DNA of 50,560 nucleotides from a virus. Of the stretch, positions 14,465-23,896 are shown piece after piece; positions within the stretch are counted from its first letter, which is position 1, and each line of letters starts with the position of its first letter. The stretch lies in the IMG/VR virus record IMGVR_UViG_3300044956_000700, positions 1 through 50,560 of that record. One strand, 5' to 3'. The notes under the pieces were generated by a model. The model was not told the DNA's origin and made no database searches. It saw only the letters and a program-made list of their open reading frames with translations. The position numbers and the translations under genes were made by a program.

Positions 14465-14887
14465 TCAATTATTCCCTATTAGACGTTCTAACGTTTTATA
14501 ATGGTCGTAGGCTTTTTTCAATGAAGCGAATTTTTCAAGTTTATCAGAATCTGGTTCTTGTAGTACCGCGAGTCTATCTTCAATCTTTTTAAGTAGATGT
14601 AGAATGCTGTGACCTTGAATTTTCACATCACCTTCAAACTCTGCATTGCCCTTTACAGATAATGATTTATCAAAAGAGGGATAATTAAAATTTAGTCCAT
14701 TTGGATTGCTGACTGAATAGATAGCTGTTTGCAGCGCATTTCCATAGCTGTTGTGTGATGTATCTATTGTGATACTGTCAAAATTTAAATCATTAATGTT
14801 TAACTTAGAAATTTGACTAGTTTCTAGTAAAGGCATTTGCGCACACATATTATTGTCATTCGTTGCAGTAATTGGATCTTTATCCAT
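14465..14887 (-). CDS. Putative virion structural protein
   Basis: A 140-aa protein. The middle KSLSVKGNAEFEGDVKIQG is a short beta-repeat as in tail fibre and baseplate proteins, followed by a helical end (HLLKKIEDRLAVL, LKKAYDHYKTLERLI). It overlaps the glutaredoxin gene by 8 bp. Function inferred from the repeat and neighbours only. Confidence 0.6.
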   Translation of the reverse strand: MDKDPITATNDNNMCAQMPLLETSQISKLNINDLNFDSITIDTSHNSYGNALQTAIYSVSNPNGLNFNYPSFDKSLSVKGNAEFEGDVKIQGHSILHLLKKIEDRLAVLQEPDSDKLEKFASLKKAYDHYKTLERLIGNN

Positions 14888-15116
14888 TATATACCTCTGT
14901 TAAATATCTTTTTAATTCTGTAAATCCGCCAATAGCGTGTCCTTCTATTATAATTTGAGGTAACGTTTTTGCCTGTGGCACCTCCGCTAATAATTCTTCT
15001 TTAGTCCAACCATCTCCAATCTTACGCTCCTCAAAAGTAATATCTTTTGATTTCAATAATATTCTTGCTTGATCACAATAATTACAATGATATTTTGACC
15101 ATAGAATTATCTGCAT
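14880..15116 (-). CDS. grx: Glutaredoxin
   Basis: A 78-aa thioredoxin-fold protein with the active site CNYC (residues 12-15) in WSKYHCNYCDQA, the cis-proline TLPQIII, and IGGFTELKRYL. It is placed directly after nrdB, where phages keep the reductant of their ribonucleotide reductase. It reduces the C-terminal cysteines of NrdA. Confidence 0.92.
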   Translation of the reverse strand: MQIILWSKYHCNYCDQARILLKSKDITFEERKIGDGWTKEELLAEVPQAKTLPQIIIEGHAIGGFTELKRYLTEVYNG

Positions 15117-15126
15117 TTCTTATCTC

Positions 15127-16230
15127 CTATAGTTCTGGCAGTTCCTCTTTATCTAGTTGATCGCCCATAACACCTATGACATAGTTAGTGCTTTCATTTT
15201 CTTGAAGCGCTGTTTGTTTTTTGTTTATATGCACATGTTTATTAAACCACGGAATAGGATTATTTTTTGGGTGTTCCTCCATATACTTTATTCCAATTTC
15301 TTTTAACTTAACAAATGCAGTATAATCTACAAAATCTTTTAAAATTTGCGAATTAAGTCCTATTACCACCCCCTTACTAAACAAATATTCCGCCCAGTCT
15401 TTTTCTTCTCTAATAACATCCATATACATACTATATACTTCATTACGACATTCGTCAATTATATTGGCAAATCTTTGGTCATCTTTAACTACTTGATTTA
15501 TTAAGAAAGCTGTCCATTCTGCGTGAAGAATTTCATCCTGCAGAATAAGTGCAATTATATTACCATTTCCAACGAAGATACGGTTCTCCACCATAGCTAG
15601 GCTTGTGGCAAAACTTACCATAAAACGTAGTGCTTCAAGAGCATAACTGGCATGCAGCGCTAACCAAATAGCTTTGATATGATCTGTTTGATTAACCTGT
15701 GTCTCTCCGATTTCTTTCTGGCAATTTATCTTATGTAATTCATCATAATATCGGCCTATGCTTGAGGCCATGTCTACAATTTCTTGAGTATCATGTATTT
15801 TATTAAATTCTTCTTTAGGAACACCATAGATATTTCTTATGATATGACTATAACTTTTACTATGAATATTTGTTTCAAAGAAACTCCAATTACTAACAAG
15901 AGCTTCTAATTCAGGAATACTTATTACAGGGCTAAAAATTTGACTAGGAGCACGTCCCTGAATACTATCTAAGGCTGTTTGACGAAGAAGATTGCTAGTA
16001 AATATATGCCTAACAGCCTCGTTAGATTCCTTGAAATCAATTTTATCCTTAGTCAATGTGATTTCTTCTGGAACCCAAAAAAAACCTCGTGCTAGTTCCT
16101 CAAATTTTTGTATTTTAGGATATTTTACTTCTTCAAATCTTTGTACGGTTACAGGGCCTTCTGGGTCTAAAAACATTTTTCTTTTGAGATAATTTGTTTG
16201 TTTTTTTATATTGTATTGTTCAATTGTCAT
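15127..16230 (-). CDS. nrdB: Ribonucleotide reductase class I, beta subunit
   Basis: A 367-aa protein from the ATG at 16230 (GGAG upstream); a longer start at 16260 lacks support. Metal ligands are visible: LDSIQGRAPS, HSKSYSHIIRNIY (radical Tyr four residues after the His), LEALRFMVSFA, and DEILHAEW. It holds the di-metal site and radical. In ETNIHSKSY the Glu-His spacing is one residue longer than the ETIHSRSY I recall from T4 and E. coli. It forms an operon with nrdA, the 68-aa gene and glutaredoxin, supplying dNTPs for phage replication. Confidence 0.95.
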   Translation of the reverse strand: MTIEQYNIKKQTNYLKRKMFLDPEGPVTVQRFEEVKYPKIQKFEELARGFFWVPEEITLTKDKIDFKESNEAVRHIFTSNLLRQTALDSIQGRAPSQIFSPVISIPELEALVSNWSFFETNIHSKSYSHIIRNIYGVPKEEFNKIHDTQEIVDMASSIGRYYDELHKINCQKEIGETQVNQTDHIKAIWLALHASYALEALRFMVSFATSLAMVENRIFVGNGNIIALILQDEILHAEWTAFLINQVVKDDQRFANIIDECRNEVYSMYMDVIREEKDWAEYLFSKGVVIGLNSQILKDFVDYTAFVKLKEIGIKYMEEHPKNNPIPWFNKHVHINKKQTALQENESTNYVIGVMGDQLDKEELPEL

Positions 16231-16234
16231 TTTT

Positions 16235-16441
16235 TTATTCTCCAATAGCAGAATCCTCAAATTCTATTATCAGTGCTCCTTCCTTGTTAACAAATGCTCT
16301 AGTTACATCTTGTTTCATTAACGCCATTAGTATAATATCTTCTGCTTCTTTTTCGATTTCTACATAATTGTGAACTCCATAATAAGCTAACCATTTAATG
16401 ATTTGTTCTTTTTTTGATGTTTCAATCTGTTCATCTATCAT
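16235..16441 (-). CDS. Small protein between nrdA and nrdB
   Basis: A 68-aa acidic protein (MIDEQIETSKKEQIIKW, then EIEKEAEDIILMALMKQ). The start at 16441 forms an ATGA overlap with the nrdA stop and has AAGGA 8 nt upstream; an ATG 9 nt earlier lacks SD spacing. No family recognised. Its position suggests a link to the reductase, but nothing else shows this. Confidence 0.6.
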   Translation of the reverse strand: MIDEQIETSKKEQIIKWLAYYGVHNYVEIEKEAEDIILMALMKQDVTRAFVNKEGALIIEFEDSAIGE

Positions 16442-18747
16442 AGTACACATCCTTCACAATTTTCTTCATTTTCTTCTAAAACTTCAATTTGAGAAGTTGC
16501 TGTAAAAATTTCAGACTTAGTTCCTACCTTATTAATTAAAGAATAATAAATCGTTTTGATCCCCCATTTATACGCAAGCATGAGATTCTTGGCCACTATA
16601 GTAGCTGGAACTTTTGATCCAAGATAATTAGCTGGATTATAAAATGTATTTGTGCTCAAACTTTGGTCAATATAAGCTGCCAAGACCGCTGCAGTTTTTA
16701 GATATCCAATACAATCTTTTTGATCCCACATCAATTCGTATCTATGTTTAAGTTTTTTGTATTCAGGAACGACTTGAACAAATGAACCAGCTTTTGATTC
16801 TTTAACACTTATTAGTTCCATAGGCATTTCTATGCCATTGGTGGAATTTAACACTACGGAGCTCGATTCAACTGGAGCAACCGCCATGAGTGCACCATTT
16901 CTTATTCCATACAACCGCATTCGTGTTCTTAAAGATTCCCAATCAAGACTAGGAGTAAAATCAGTTAGTTCATTAACACCAATGTTTCTACGTTCCCATG
17001 GAAAAATTCCACGACCATAATACGTATTCGCACTTTTTTTGCAAGCTCCTCTTTCTTGTGCTAAATCAACGCTTACCTCAGTAAGATAAAACGCTTGATG
17101 CTCAATCCAACGCTTAACTTCTGCTAGACTTTCAGATTGTCCATACTTTAAAGACTTTCTAGCGTGCCAATAGGCAAGATTCGTAATACCGACTCCTAGG
17201 GGTTCAAAATCTTCGTTGGCTAGTTTGCTCTGTACTGACAAAAAATCTTGGTAATTTAATAGGTTACTCAACGATCGAACCAATATCCTACAGGCCTTAC
17301 GCATGTCCTGTGGATTGCGGAAAGCGCCCCAGTTGATCGACCCAAGTGTGCAAAGAGCGATTCGTCCCGCAGGATCTTCAATTCTTTGGAAAGGTTTCGT
17401 GGGTAATAGTATCTCTTGACACAGATTTGATTGATAAATGGGGTCCAATACCGTATCAAACGGACCTTGGCTGATGACGTTATCAATATTGACCATGTAG
17501 ATTCTACCCGTGTCAGTTCTCTCTTTAAGAATGCCGTTTTTGAATATTTCATCTGCCGATAATACTTTTTTCTTTTTTGTCTTATCTTGCTCATATTTTA
17601 TATAAAGTTTCTCAAATTCTATGGAATCTCTATAATAGGCTTCGTAAAGATCAGGTACCTCATGTGGATCAAATAAAGTTATATTTTTTCCATTTTTAAA
17701 TCTTTTCCAAAATATTGACCCTACTACAACACTATAATCCATTTGACGTACACGGGTCTCGTCTGTACCTTGATTATTTTTTAACACAATAAGATCTTCA
17801 AATTGATAATGCCAAATAGGGAAAGTTACGGTACAAGAAGCATTACGTATACCGCCTTGACTACAGCTACGAAGATCTGAGAACCATTTTTTTAGAAATG
17901 GTATCATACCAGTATGCTTGATTTCCCCGTTGCGAATAGAGGCACCTAAAGGTCGAATACGACCAATTTCTAAACCAATACCTGCTCGTTTTGACGCGTA
18001 TTTGGCCATCATTTCTCCTGAAGCGAATATCGAATCCAATGTATCATCGCTGGTAATAAGAACACAACTGCTGAATTGTTTAGTTGTGGTTCCCAGCCCA
18101 GCAAGAACAGGAGTTGCAAGAGTAAAATGACCATCACTAGCACATTCATAATATTCCTTTACATACTTTAACCTTTTATCTCTAGGTTCAGCATGAAAAG
18201 CTGTGGCTGCAGCTACCGCATAACGAACTTGTGGCGTTTCATAAATTTTTCCAGTAGCGCGATTCTGAACAAGGTATTTTTCTGTAAATTGTGCAATAGC
18301 AGCGTATGTATAATTTTCGTCTTTGCGATGATCAATAAAGAGTTCAATGGTGTTCCAATCGTCTTCATTGTACCATTCTAGTAATTCCTTTGTGTATAGA
18401 CCTAACGAAATATTTTTTTTGACTATTTCATAGAGTCTAGGTGGATCATAAGTGCCATATACCTCTTTCCTAAGCATAGAAAGTTTTTGTCGTCCTGCCA
18501 CATATTGATAGTTAACATTGTTTATTTCTGGATTTTCTGTTTCATCTATAAGATCTACCATTGCCTTGAGTAATAACTCGTCTATGTTTTTGGTTTTCAT
18601 TCCGTCGTAAATTTCTATCTGTGCTTTTATTTCGATCATGCTAGGACTTACTCCATCTATACCCCTACAGGAATTCAGTACCTGTCTCTGTATCTTACCA
18701 ATATCTAGGGGAACACGATCCTTGTTCCTTTTGATCACTGTGATCAT
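16438..18747 (-). CDS. nrdA: Ribonucleotide reductase class I, alpha subunit
   Basis: A 769-aa protein, full length. An ATP-cone-like domain occupies about residues 1-90 (MITVIKRNKDRVPLDIGKI), so allosteric control by ATP/dATP is likely kept. Catalytic-site landmarks are FSSCVLI, SNLCQEILLPT, ALCTLGSINWG and MAVAPVESSSVV, and the C-terminal redox pair is CEGC. It converts ribonucleoside diphosphates to deoxy forms with NrdB, reduced by the glutaredoxin encoded downstream. SD GAGGTG precedes the ATG; GGTAAATA at 18777-18784 may be the promoter. Confidence 0.97.
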   Translation of the reverse strand: MITVIKRNKDRVPLDIGKIQRQVLNSCRGIDGVSPSMIEIKAQIEIYDGMKTKNIDELLLKAMVDLIDETENPEINNVNYQYVAGRQKLSMLRKEVYGTYDPPRLYEIVKKNISLGLYTKELLEWYNEDDWNTIELFIDHRKDENYTYAAIAQFTEKYLVQNRATGKIYETPQVRYAVAAATAFHAEPRDKRLKYVKEYYECASDGHFTLATPVLAGLGTTTKQFSSCVLITSDDTLDSIFASGEMMAKYASKRAGIGLEIGRIRPLGASIRNGEIKHTGMIPFLKKWFSDLRSCSQGGIRNASCTVTFPIWHYQFEDLIVLKNNQGTDETRVRQMDYSVVVGSIFWKRFKNGKNITLFDPHEVPDLYEAYYRDSIEFEKLYIKYEQDKTKKKKVLSADEIFKNGILKERTDTGRIYMVNIDNVISQGPFDTVLDPIYQSNLCQEILLPTKPFQRIEDPAGRIALCTLGSINWGAFRNPQDMRKACRILVRSLSNLLNYQDFLSVQSKLANEDFEPLGVGITNLAYWHARKSLKYGQSESLAEVKRWIEHQAFYLTEVSVDLAQERGACKKSANTYYGRGIFPWERRNIGVNELTDFTPSLDWESLRTRMRLYGIRNGALMAVAPVESSSVVLNSTNGIEMPMELISVKESKAGSFVQVVPEYKKLKHRYELMWDQKDCIGYLKTAAVLAAYIDQSLSTNTFYNPANYLGSKVPATIVAKNLMLAYKWGIKTIYYSLINKVGTKSEIFTATSQIEVLEENEENCEGCVL

Positions 18748-18776
18748 AGGATGTCACCTCTTTTGTTTGAATGAGA

Positions 18777-18784
18777 TATTTACC
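18777..18784 (-). promoter_or_regulatory. Late promoter-like GGTAAATA for nrdA
   Basis: Two mismatches to TATAAATA, overlapping the stop of the upstream gene, 29 nt before the nrdA ATG. Weak. Confidence 0.35.
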
Positions 18785-19211
18785 TCGGGTATTCTAACTT
18801 AATTTGATTTTCAACCATAAATGAACCAATAATATTTCCTAATAAAACTGGCTCTGTCTCAAAATAATTTAAGACCCAGGTTTCCGATACCACTACTACA
18901 TTATACTCTCCCCCAGTCGATTCTGCTAGAGTTTTGATAACTATAGAGGAATCACAAAATTTTTTGCTGAGCTTCAATGTATATGCTATCATTATAGCTT
19001 TGGTAAAATCATCATACCTGTTAGATATTATAATTTCCCAAGGAGTAGGCCAAGAGTTCTTATTGAATCTATCTATTTTATAATTATATGGTATAAATGG
19101 GGCACTGTTCCAAAAAAATTGAGTATCTTTTAAAGGTTGCATACTTAGTGTTAAACTTTCTCTGAAAGCTTTCCATGCTTCAAACCTTTTTTCTATGTCC
19201 AATTCAAACAT
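18780..19211 (-). CDS. Conserved T4-like phage hypothetical protein
   Basis: A 143-aa protein. SWPTPWEIISNRYDDFTK-like wording (here WPTPWEIIISNRYDDFTKAI then MIAYTLKL) looks conserved among T4-like phages, where such proteins lie near tail genes. It shares one base with the tail spike gene upstream, so it may be needed for spike assembly. Function unknown. Confidence 0.68.
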   Translation of the reverse strand: MFELDIEKRFEAWKAFRESLTLSMQPLKDTQFFWNSAPFIPYNYKIDRFNKNSWPTPWEIIISNRYDDFTKAIMIAYTLKLSKKFCDSSIVIKTLAESTGGEYNVVVVSETWVLNYFETEPVLLGNIIGSFMVENQIKLEYPR

Positions 19212-21265
19212 TAAAGATTAACTTTTGATTGAATTGAAAAGTTATGTAAAAAATCTACAGTTGAATTGTTTCCCCCTACTCTTGAAATTGAAGATGTATT
19301 AATTATATATGTGGCTGTAGTTATAGTATTTGCAGCAACTATTTGAGGTTGAAAACTCGCACTTGTAATTCCTCCACTTGAATTAACAGAGAGTACATCA
19401 ATTTTAATGTCATTAACAATAGCGATTCCTCCAACTAATTGACCATTTATGGAGACAACATCACCAACTACATAATTTGTTCCTGAAGCCAATATAGTTA
19501 AACTTGTATAAGTTCCTACAGTTGTAAAGCCTGTGTATTCAGGAAATGGTTCAACTTTTAAACGAACTTGAAATCCTGAACCCGAGGGTGGAGCATTGTA
19601 CATGGTAAGACGTATAAACTTTTTTTCAGCATTAGTATTTGTTTGCCATATAGGACCTTCAATTGTATAGTGATAATCCTCTTTCTGATAGAAAAAAGGA
19701 TTAAGCCCGTCTTTTACATAGATTGTAAAACTTCCTTGTCTATCGTACTCATAATTTTGTTCTTGAAACCTAACTTCAATAATTTGGCCAAAATCGGTAA
19801 TTGGAAAAATAGCTACTGTAGAAGTCTGTCCAACATTTACACCTTTGGTATACGTAATATCGCTAGTTAAATTTACTTCTCCAGATACCAGTGGAAAATA
19901 TGTAGCTGTATTTGTATCAATATTGGCTAATTTTTCTTTTGCTCGTTGGAAATAATCATTGGAAGACACATTACCTTTGCTAAAATATTTTAGCACCGCT
20001 GATCCTATGTTTGTATTATATCCGTTATTATGATTGCCAACATCAAGGAATTGATTGCCTCTTGTAAAAATATTTGAAATAAATAGAGGTTGAGTAGATG
20101 GTCCTACATAAACCCCTTCATAATAGATCAAATCAAATCTATTATTTGATATGTTTATCAATTTTGGACCTCCAGATGAAAATCCGTCAGTGGCATTACC
20201 TCCAGCATTTAAATTAACTCCTTTTGCTAGATTTTCAAATTCGTTATTATAGATATTGACATTTTCAACGTCATATCTAGAATAAACTCCACTATGTAAA
20301 TTTTCAAATTGGCAATTTTCAATAGTTATATTTTCACTTTTAAAAATTGTAGAATTATATCCACGCAATTCTATTCCCGCATGAGTCGCTGTAATATAAG
20401 AAATAGCAGGAATGTTCCATTTTCCTATCATTCTAACATTCTTAATAACACTATGACTTGCCGAATCTAATCTAATAAACGGAGTAGCTACATTAGTTGG
20501 AGTTTTATCTGCCACCAATGTAAGGTTTTCAATGCTTACATAGTCTGGTCTCTGTGGACTAACTATTCTTAAATCGTGATCAGGATTATCAAAAGTATAT
20601 CTTAAGTTAGGACTGCTATTGTTTCCAATTGTCTGGAAGAACCCACTCTGACTGCTCAATTGTATGATTTTAGTGTTTTCTTTTCCTTCGCCAACAATTC
20701 TTGTTTTTCCTGGAATGTAAATTGCCTGAGAAATTTGATAAGTACCAGCCGGAATATAAAGTATTTTTTCTGTAGATACTTGTTCAGCTTCAGCAGCAAT
20801 ATTAATATCGTCTCTTCTTTCAAACAGATATAAATGATCTACCGCAGTTTGGAAAGGACCTATATCATCGTTGTTGTTATCTCCTTTGGCACCGAAATCT
20901 CTAATGTTAACAATATCGTCCAATTTATTCTGAATTGTCCTTTTGATTTTATCATCTTGATCTACGTAGGTTATACTTGTTGAACTTGTAGCGATGAATG
21001 TAGCAGAACGAAAAGTATATGTACCTGCTACATTTACTCCGCTACCTCCTGCACCACTTGTACTGTAGAAGAAATTTCTTAAATCGTTTTCAGTTAAGAT
21101 TCTTACATTTGCATCCCTAGATCCACCATCTATTCTCCGCAGACCAATGTAAAGACTTTCTGTATCAGATGCCCATCCAAATTCACCGCTATCTAGAATA
21201 GGCACACCTGTTGTGTTTTCTAAACCACGACGAACTTGTAATTTACTGATTTCATAGACAGCCAT
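19211..21265 (-). CDS. Tail spike with pectate-lyase-like beta-helix
   Basis: A 684-aa protein. The N-terminus ISKLQVRRGLENTTGVPIL with GEFGWASDTESLYIG is an attachment module common in phage fibres. VNIRDFGAKGDNNNDD (about 118-133) opens a right-handed beta-helix, with ILYIPAGTYQIS and repeats such as IENCQFENLHSG, VNIYNNEFENLAKG and INISNNRFDLIY. A beta-rich tip follows. Beta-helix spikes bind or cut surface polysaccharide; the catalytic residues cannot be identified by eye. SD AAGGGGAT and GATAAATA (21287-21294) support the start. Confidence 0.85.
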   Translation of the reverse strand: MAVYEISKLQVRRGLENTTGVPILDSGEFGWASDTESLYIGLRRIDGGSRDANVRILTENDLRNFFYSTSGAGGSGVNVAGTYTFRSATFIATSSTSITYVDQDDKIKRTIQNKLDDIVNIRDFGAKGDNNNDDIGPFQTAVDHLYLFERRDDINIAAEAEQVSTEKILYIPAGTYQISQAIYIPGKTRIVGEGKENTKIIQLSSQSGFFQTIGNNSSPNLRYTFDNPDHDLRIVSPQRPDYVSIENLTLVADKTPTNVATPFIRLDSASHSVIKNVRMIGKWNIPAISYITATHAGIELRGYNSTIFKSENITIENCQFENLHSGVYSRYDVENVNIYNNEFENLAKGVNLNAGGNATDGFSSGGPKLINISNNRFDLIYYEGVYVGPSTQPLFISNIFTRGNQFLDVGNHNNGYNTNIGSAVLKYFSKGNVSSNDYFQRAKEKLANIDTNTATYFPLVSGEVNLTSDITYTKGVNVGQTSTVAIFPITDFGQIIEVRFQEQNYEYDRQGSFTIYVKDGLNPFFYQKEDYHYTIEGPIWQTNTNAEKKFIRLTMYNAPPSGSGFQVRLKVEPFPEYTGFTTVGTYTSLTILASGTNYVVGDVVSINGQLVGGIAIVNDIKIDVLSVNSSGGITSASFQPQIVAANTITTATYIINTSSISRVGGNNSTVDFLHNFSIQSKVNL

Positions 21266-21286
21266 AACAAATATCCCCTTATGAGA

Positions 21287-21294
21287 TATTTATC
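21287..21294 (-). promoter_or_regulatory. Late promoter GATAAATA for the tail spike gene
   Basis: 21 nt before the ATG, followed by a normal SD. Confidence 0.55.
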
Positions 21295-21316
21295 ATACTA
21301 GAAGATGTTTAATTTC

Positions 21317-22015
21317 CTACAGCAAAAAGCTATAAAATTCTTCTACCTTATCTATCCAAAGGTCTACGTACTTGTTAAAATCTTTAGGCCATAAATCAAA
21401 TTGTTGATACTTGAAATCTCGGGTACACATAAACACATGACCTTCACGGATATCAGTCTTATATATTTCATTATGAGACAAAATGTATGCTACTAATTGC
21501 AATTTATAGTCTTCAATCCAGTCTTCTTTTTTTTCTTTGTTAGATTGTTTGTAATCACAAATACTTGCATTACCTTTATACACACATACTAAATCTGTTG
21601 TGCCACTATAAAGTCCTGGATAATACAGGCTTTGTTCCATTGCCCAAACTTCGTCCACATGTTTTAAACCATTTTCAATAATAATATTAGCCATTTTATT
21701 AGCCTGAACGTGAACTGGATTATTGCCTGGTTGACGTTGAAGTCCTGCAATAAATCTTTCCAAATTCCCATGCATGGCGGTTCCTATGGCTGCTGCTTCA
21801 TTAGTAATCTGCTGTGCTTTTTCGTGCCCAATCCTGTCACGCCACTCATTGAGTGCAGTCATGTCTTTTGTTGAGCTGAGAATAGTTGTAACACTAGGAA
21901 GCTTTTCTCCATCTGGTGTAAGATATATACGTTTTTTACTTAAAGAATCATGAATTTGTTTACAATGTTTATATTTGAATTGTTCAACAAAAAGTGGGGG
22001 GGTATAATTCATCAT
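21317..22015 (-). CDS. RecB/Cas4-like PD-(D/E)XK exonuclease
   Basis: A 232-aa protein. LPSVTTILSSTKD (39-51) and AAAIGTAMHGNLE (the family's conserved His) precede YSGTTDLVCVYKGNASICDYKQS, which holds the metal-binding Asp and the D-x-K core, and LQLVAYILSHNEIY, the Q-x3-Y helix. This is the lambda-exonuclease/Cas4-like superfamily, used for DNA recombination or end resection. There are two adjacent ATGs; I keep the first. Confidence 0.85.
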   Translation of the reverse strand: MMNYTPPLFVEQFKYKHCKQIHDSLSKKRIYLTPDGEKLPSVTTILSSTKDMTALNEWRDRIGHEKAQQITNEAAAIGTAMHGNLERFIAGLQRQPGNNPVHVQANKMANIIIENGLKHVDEVWAMEQSLYYPGLYSGTTDLVCVYKGNASICDYKQSNKEKKEDWIEDYKLQLVAYILSHNEIYKTDIREGHVFMCTRDFKYQQFDLWPKDFNKYVDLWIDKVEEFYSFLL

Positions 22016-22042
22016 GTAATTATACCTATTAAACTTTAAAAG

Positions 22043-22390
22043 TCAAATTTTTGATGATAAAGTTTTGGCATTTCTTGCGGCCATAGCATCTAAACTTGGC
22101 CCATCTCCCTTAACAGGCAGCATTGCTGCTTGGGGTTTATTTAATATAATTGTTCCTTTATCTGTGATATCGAACACATCATCGGTTGGATCAATTTTGT
22201 CTTTAAATGCTTTAAGGGTATCCAAATCAGTAATACTGAAACCTAAATCTCGAGCTATATCTTTAATTACAGCCAGAGGTAATTCTTTAGAGGAGCCAGT
22301 CTTTTTAACCTGGCCCTGTCTTACAGCCAAAGCACTTCTAAGAGATCCTACCTCTTCTGTAGGATCTTCAAAGAGTTCTCTTATTTTCAT
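22043..22390 (-). CDS. Small protein with MKIRE N-terminal tag
   Basis: A 115-aa protein starting MKIRELFEDPTEEVGS. The I-x-E before residue 6 fits the T4 prohead protease consensus (I/L-x-E), and the tag resembles those at 3830, 24357 and 48862. The body (ELPLAVIKDIARDLGFSI and DPTDDVFDITDKGTIIL) is not recognised. It overlaps the 493-aa gene by 4 nt. A packaged internal protein is a possibility. Confidence 0.6.
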   Translation of the reverse strand: MKIRELFEDPTEEVGSLRSALAVRQGQVKKTGSSKELPLAVIKDIARDLGFSITDLDTLKAFKDKIDPTDDVFDITDKGTIILNKPQAAMLPVKGDGPSLDAMAARNAKTLSSKI

Positions 22391-23868
22391 TTTGCTAACT
22401 TAGAAATAATGCTATGAGCTTCGGCTAATCTACGAGATTTCATGCTTTCACGTAGTTCACGACCAGATGCTTCATCTCCCCCAGCAGCAGCATCGGCCGC
22501 AGCAAATTCATCACCTGGTTGGTTCATTATGTCAGGTTCTGCTGCATCTACACTCTGTTCAGGTGGTGTTTCCATTCCCATTGGCTCTATAGGCATTTGT
22601 TCGCCTGCCAATACCGCTACCGCATTACTGATAGCTTCACGTTGTTGAGTAAGAACTTCTAATGTAGCACTTAAAGCGGGGCCTACAACTTGTTTAAATG
22701 CCTCAGCTTCGGAAAACCCAAAGTCTGCACGGATAGCATCAGCAAGTTCAATCATACTTTTAGTTTGGTATTGCCCAACACGTTGCATCCAACTTGTGTA
22801 ATCGTTTACCATGTCTCCTGCAGCCGTAATTGCTTTGGCTTTGCCTTCTTCATTTTCTTGGAGCAAATAAACAATACTTTCATTTACAATTTTAACGTGA
22901 CGACGAAAAATTTCTTGACTTTCTTTCTTCGCTTCTTTTTCTGACATAGCTGCCGCTGCTTCTGCCTTATAATCTTTATTGCCGTTTTTCTTATAAGCTT
23001 TTTCTAGTTTCTCAAATGCCTTACTTGGTTTTCCAATATCACTATCTAATTTGGCTTTCTTAACAACAGCTGATTTTTCTTTCTTTGCCATGTCTGCACT
23101 TGGTTTTTCCTTCGCTTCCATTGTACCACATTCTTTTAGCCCGTGTACAGGACACTTTTTACCTTTTGGCGTATGATTACACTTTGCAGCTTCTTCGATG
23201 TCTTTGTCAATAGGATTTTTTGGTTGTGGTGCACTTTGAGCTTGGCCTTTAACAAGTTTTCCTTTTACTTGTGTGGCATGTAATCTTGCAGCCTGATCAC
23301 CTTGCTTGCCCTGATGAAAACTGGTAAATGGAACCTTACCCTCTGGTGGCTTGCTATTATTGTCTGGATTATCATAACCTTTACCTTTAACACGAGTTTC
23401 AGCTGTTTTTTGATCTTTATTTTTACCACCTTTTTGGTCCTTACCTATTGCACCAGCAATTACATCACCTCTAGTAACTTTATCAAAGGGTGGATAATTA
23501 TTGGCTAGATTGCCATCTGAGCCTTTGGATTTTTTAGCATACTTAGGTGCGCGAATACCATTTTTAGTTTCATCCAAAGCATCAATTTTGTCTCTTAATT
23601 TTCTAAGGTCTTCTCCTAGCATTTCCTTTATCCTTTTGTTGAGCAACTCTAATATGGCTTTATCTTTTTGATAAAGTTCGTCTGTGAGCAGTGAGTTTAT
23701 TGCCGCCACGCTTTCTTTATTGAATACTTTAGTTCTTAATTTATTTCTAAAGTTTTCTAAAGTTTCTCTGTCGTAGCTTTCAAAATCTATATTGACACCG
23801 AACTGACGGAAAATATTTTCTTTTAATTTACCACTAGTTAATTTTTTTACAATATCTTTGGTGATCAT
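22387..23868 (-). CDS. Conserved phage protein with Zn-ribbon and low-complexity regions
   Basis: A 493-aa protein. The N-terminus IVKKLTSGKLKENIFRQFG and LENFRNKLRTKV match a family of T4-like marine phages. A Lys/Gly-rich middle leads to CNHTPKGKKCPVHGLKEC (about 232-249), a plausible zinc-binding motif. Helical residues 330-420 and an acidic Ala/Glu/Asp-rich tail follow. It may be a structural, scaffold or DNA-associated virion protein; no enzyme motif is seen. CATAAATA (23894-23901) is a candidate promoter. Confidence 0.7.
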   Translation of the reverse strand: MITKDIVKKLTSGKLKENIFRQFGVNIDFESYDRETLENFRNKLRTKVFNKESVAAINSLLTDELYQKDKAILELLNKRIKEMLGEDLRKLRDKIDALDETKNGIRAPKYAKKSKGSDGNLANNYPPFDKVTRGDVIAGAIGKDQKGGKNKDQKTAETRVKGKGYDNPDNNSKPPEGKVPFTSFHQGKQGDQAARLHATQVKGKLVKGQAQSAPQPKNPIDKDIEEAAKCNHTPKGKKCPVHGLKECGTMEAKEKPSADMAKKEKSAVVKKAKLDSDIGKPSKAFEKLEKAYKKNGNKDYKAEAAAAMSEKEAKKESQEIFRRHVKIVNESIVYLLQENEEGKAKAITAAGDMVNDYTSWMQRVGQYQTKSMIELADAIRADFGFSEAEAFKQVVGPALSATLEVLTQQREAISNAVAVLAGEQMPIEPMGMETPPEQSVDAAEPDIMNQPGDEFAAADAAAGGDEASGRELRESMKSRRLAEAHSIISKLAK

Positions 23869-23896
23869 AAACGTATCCAGGAAAATATTGTTTTAT

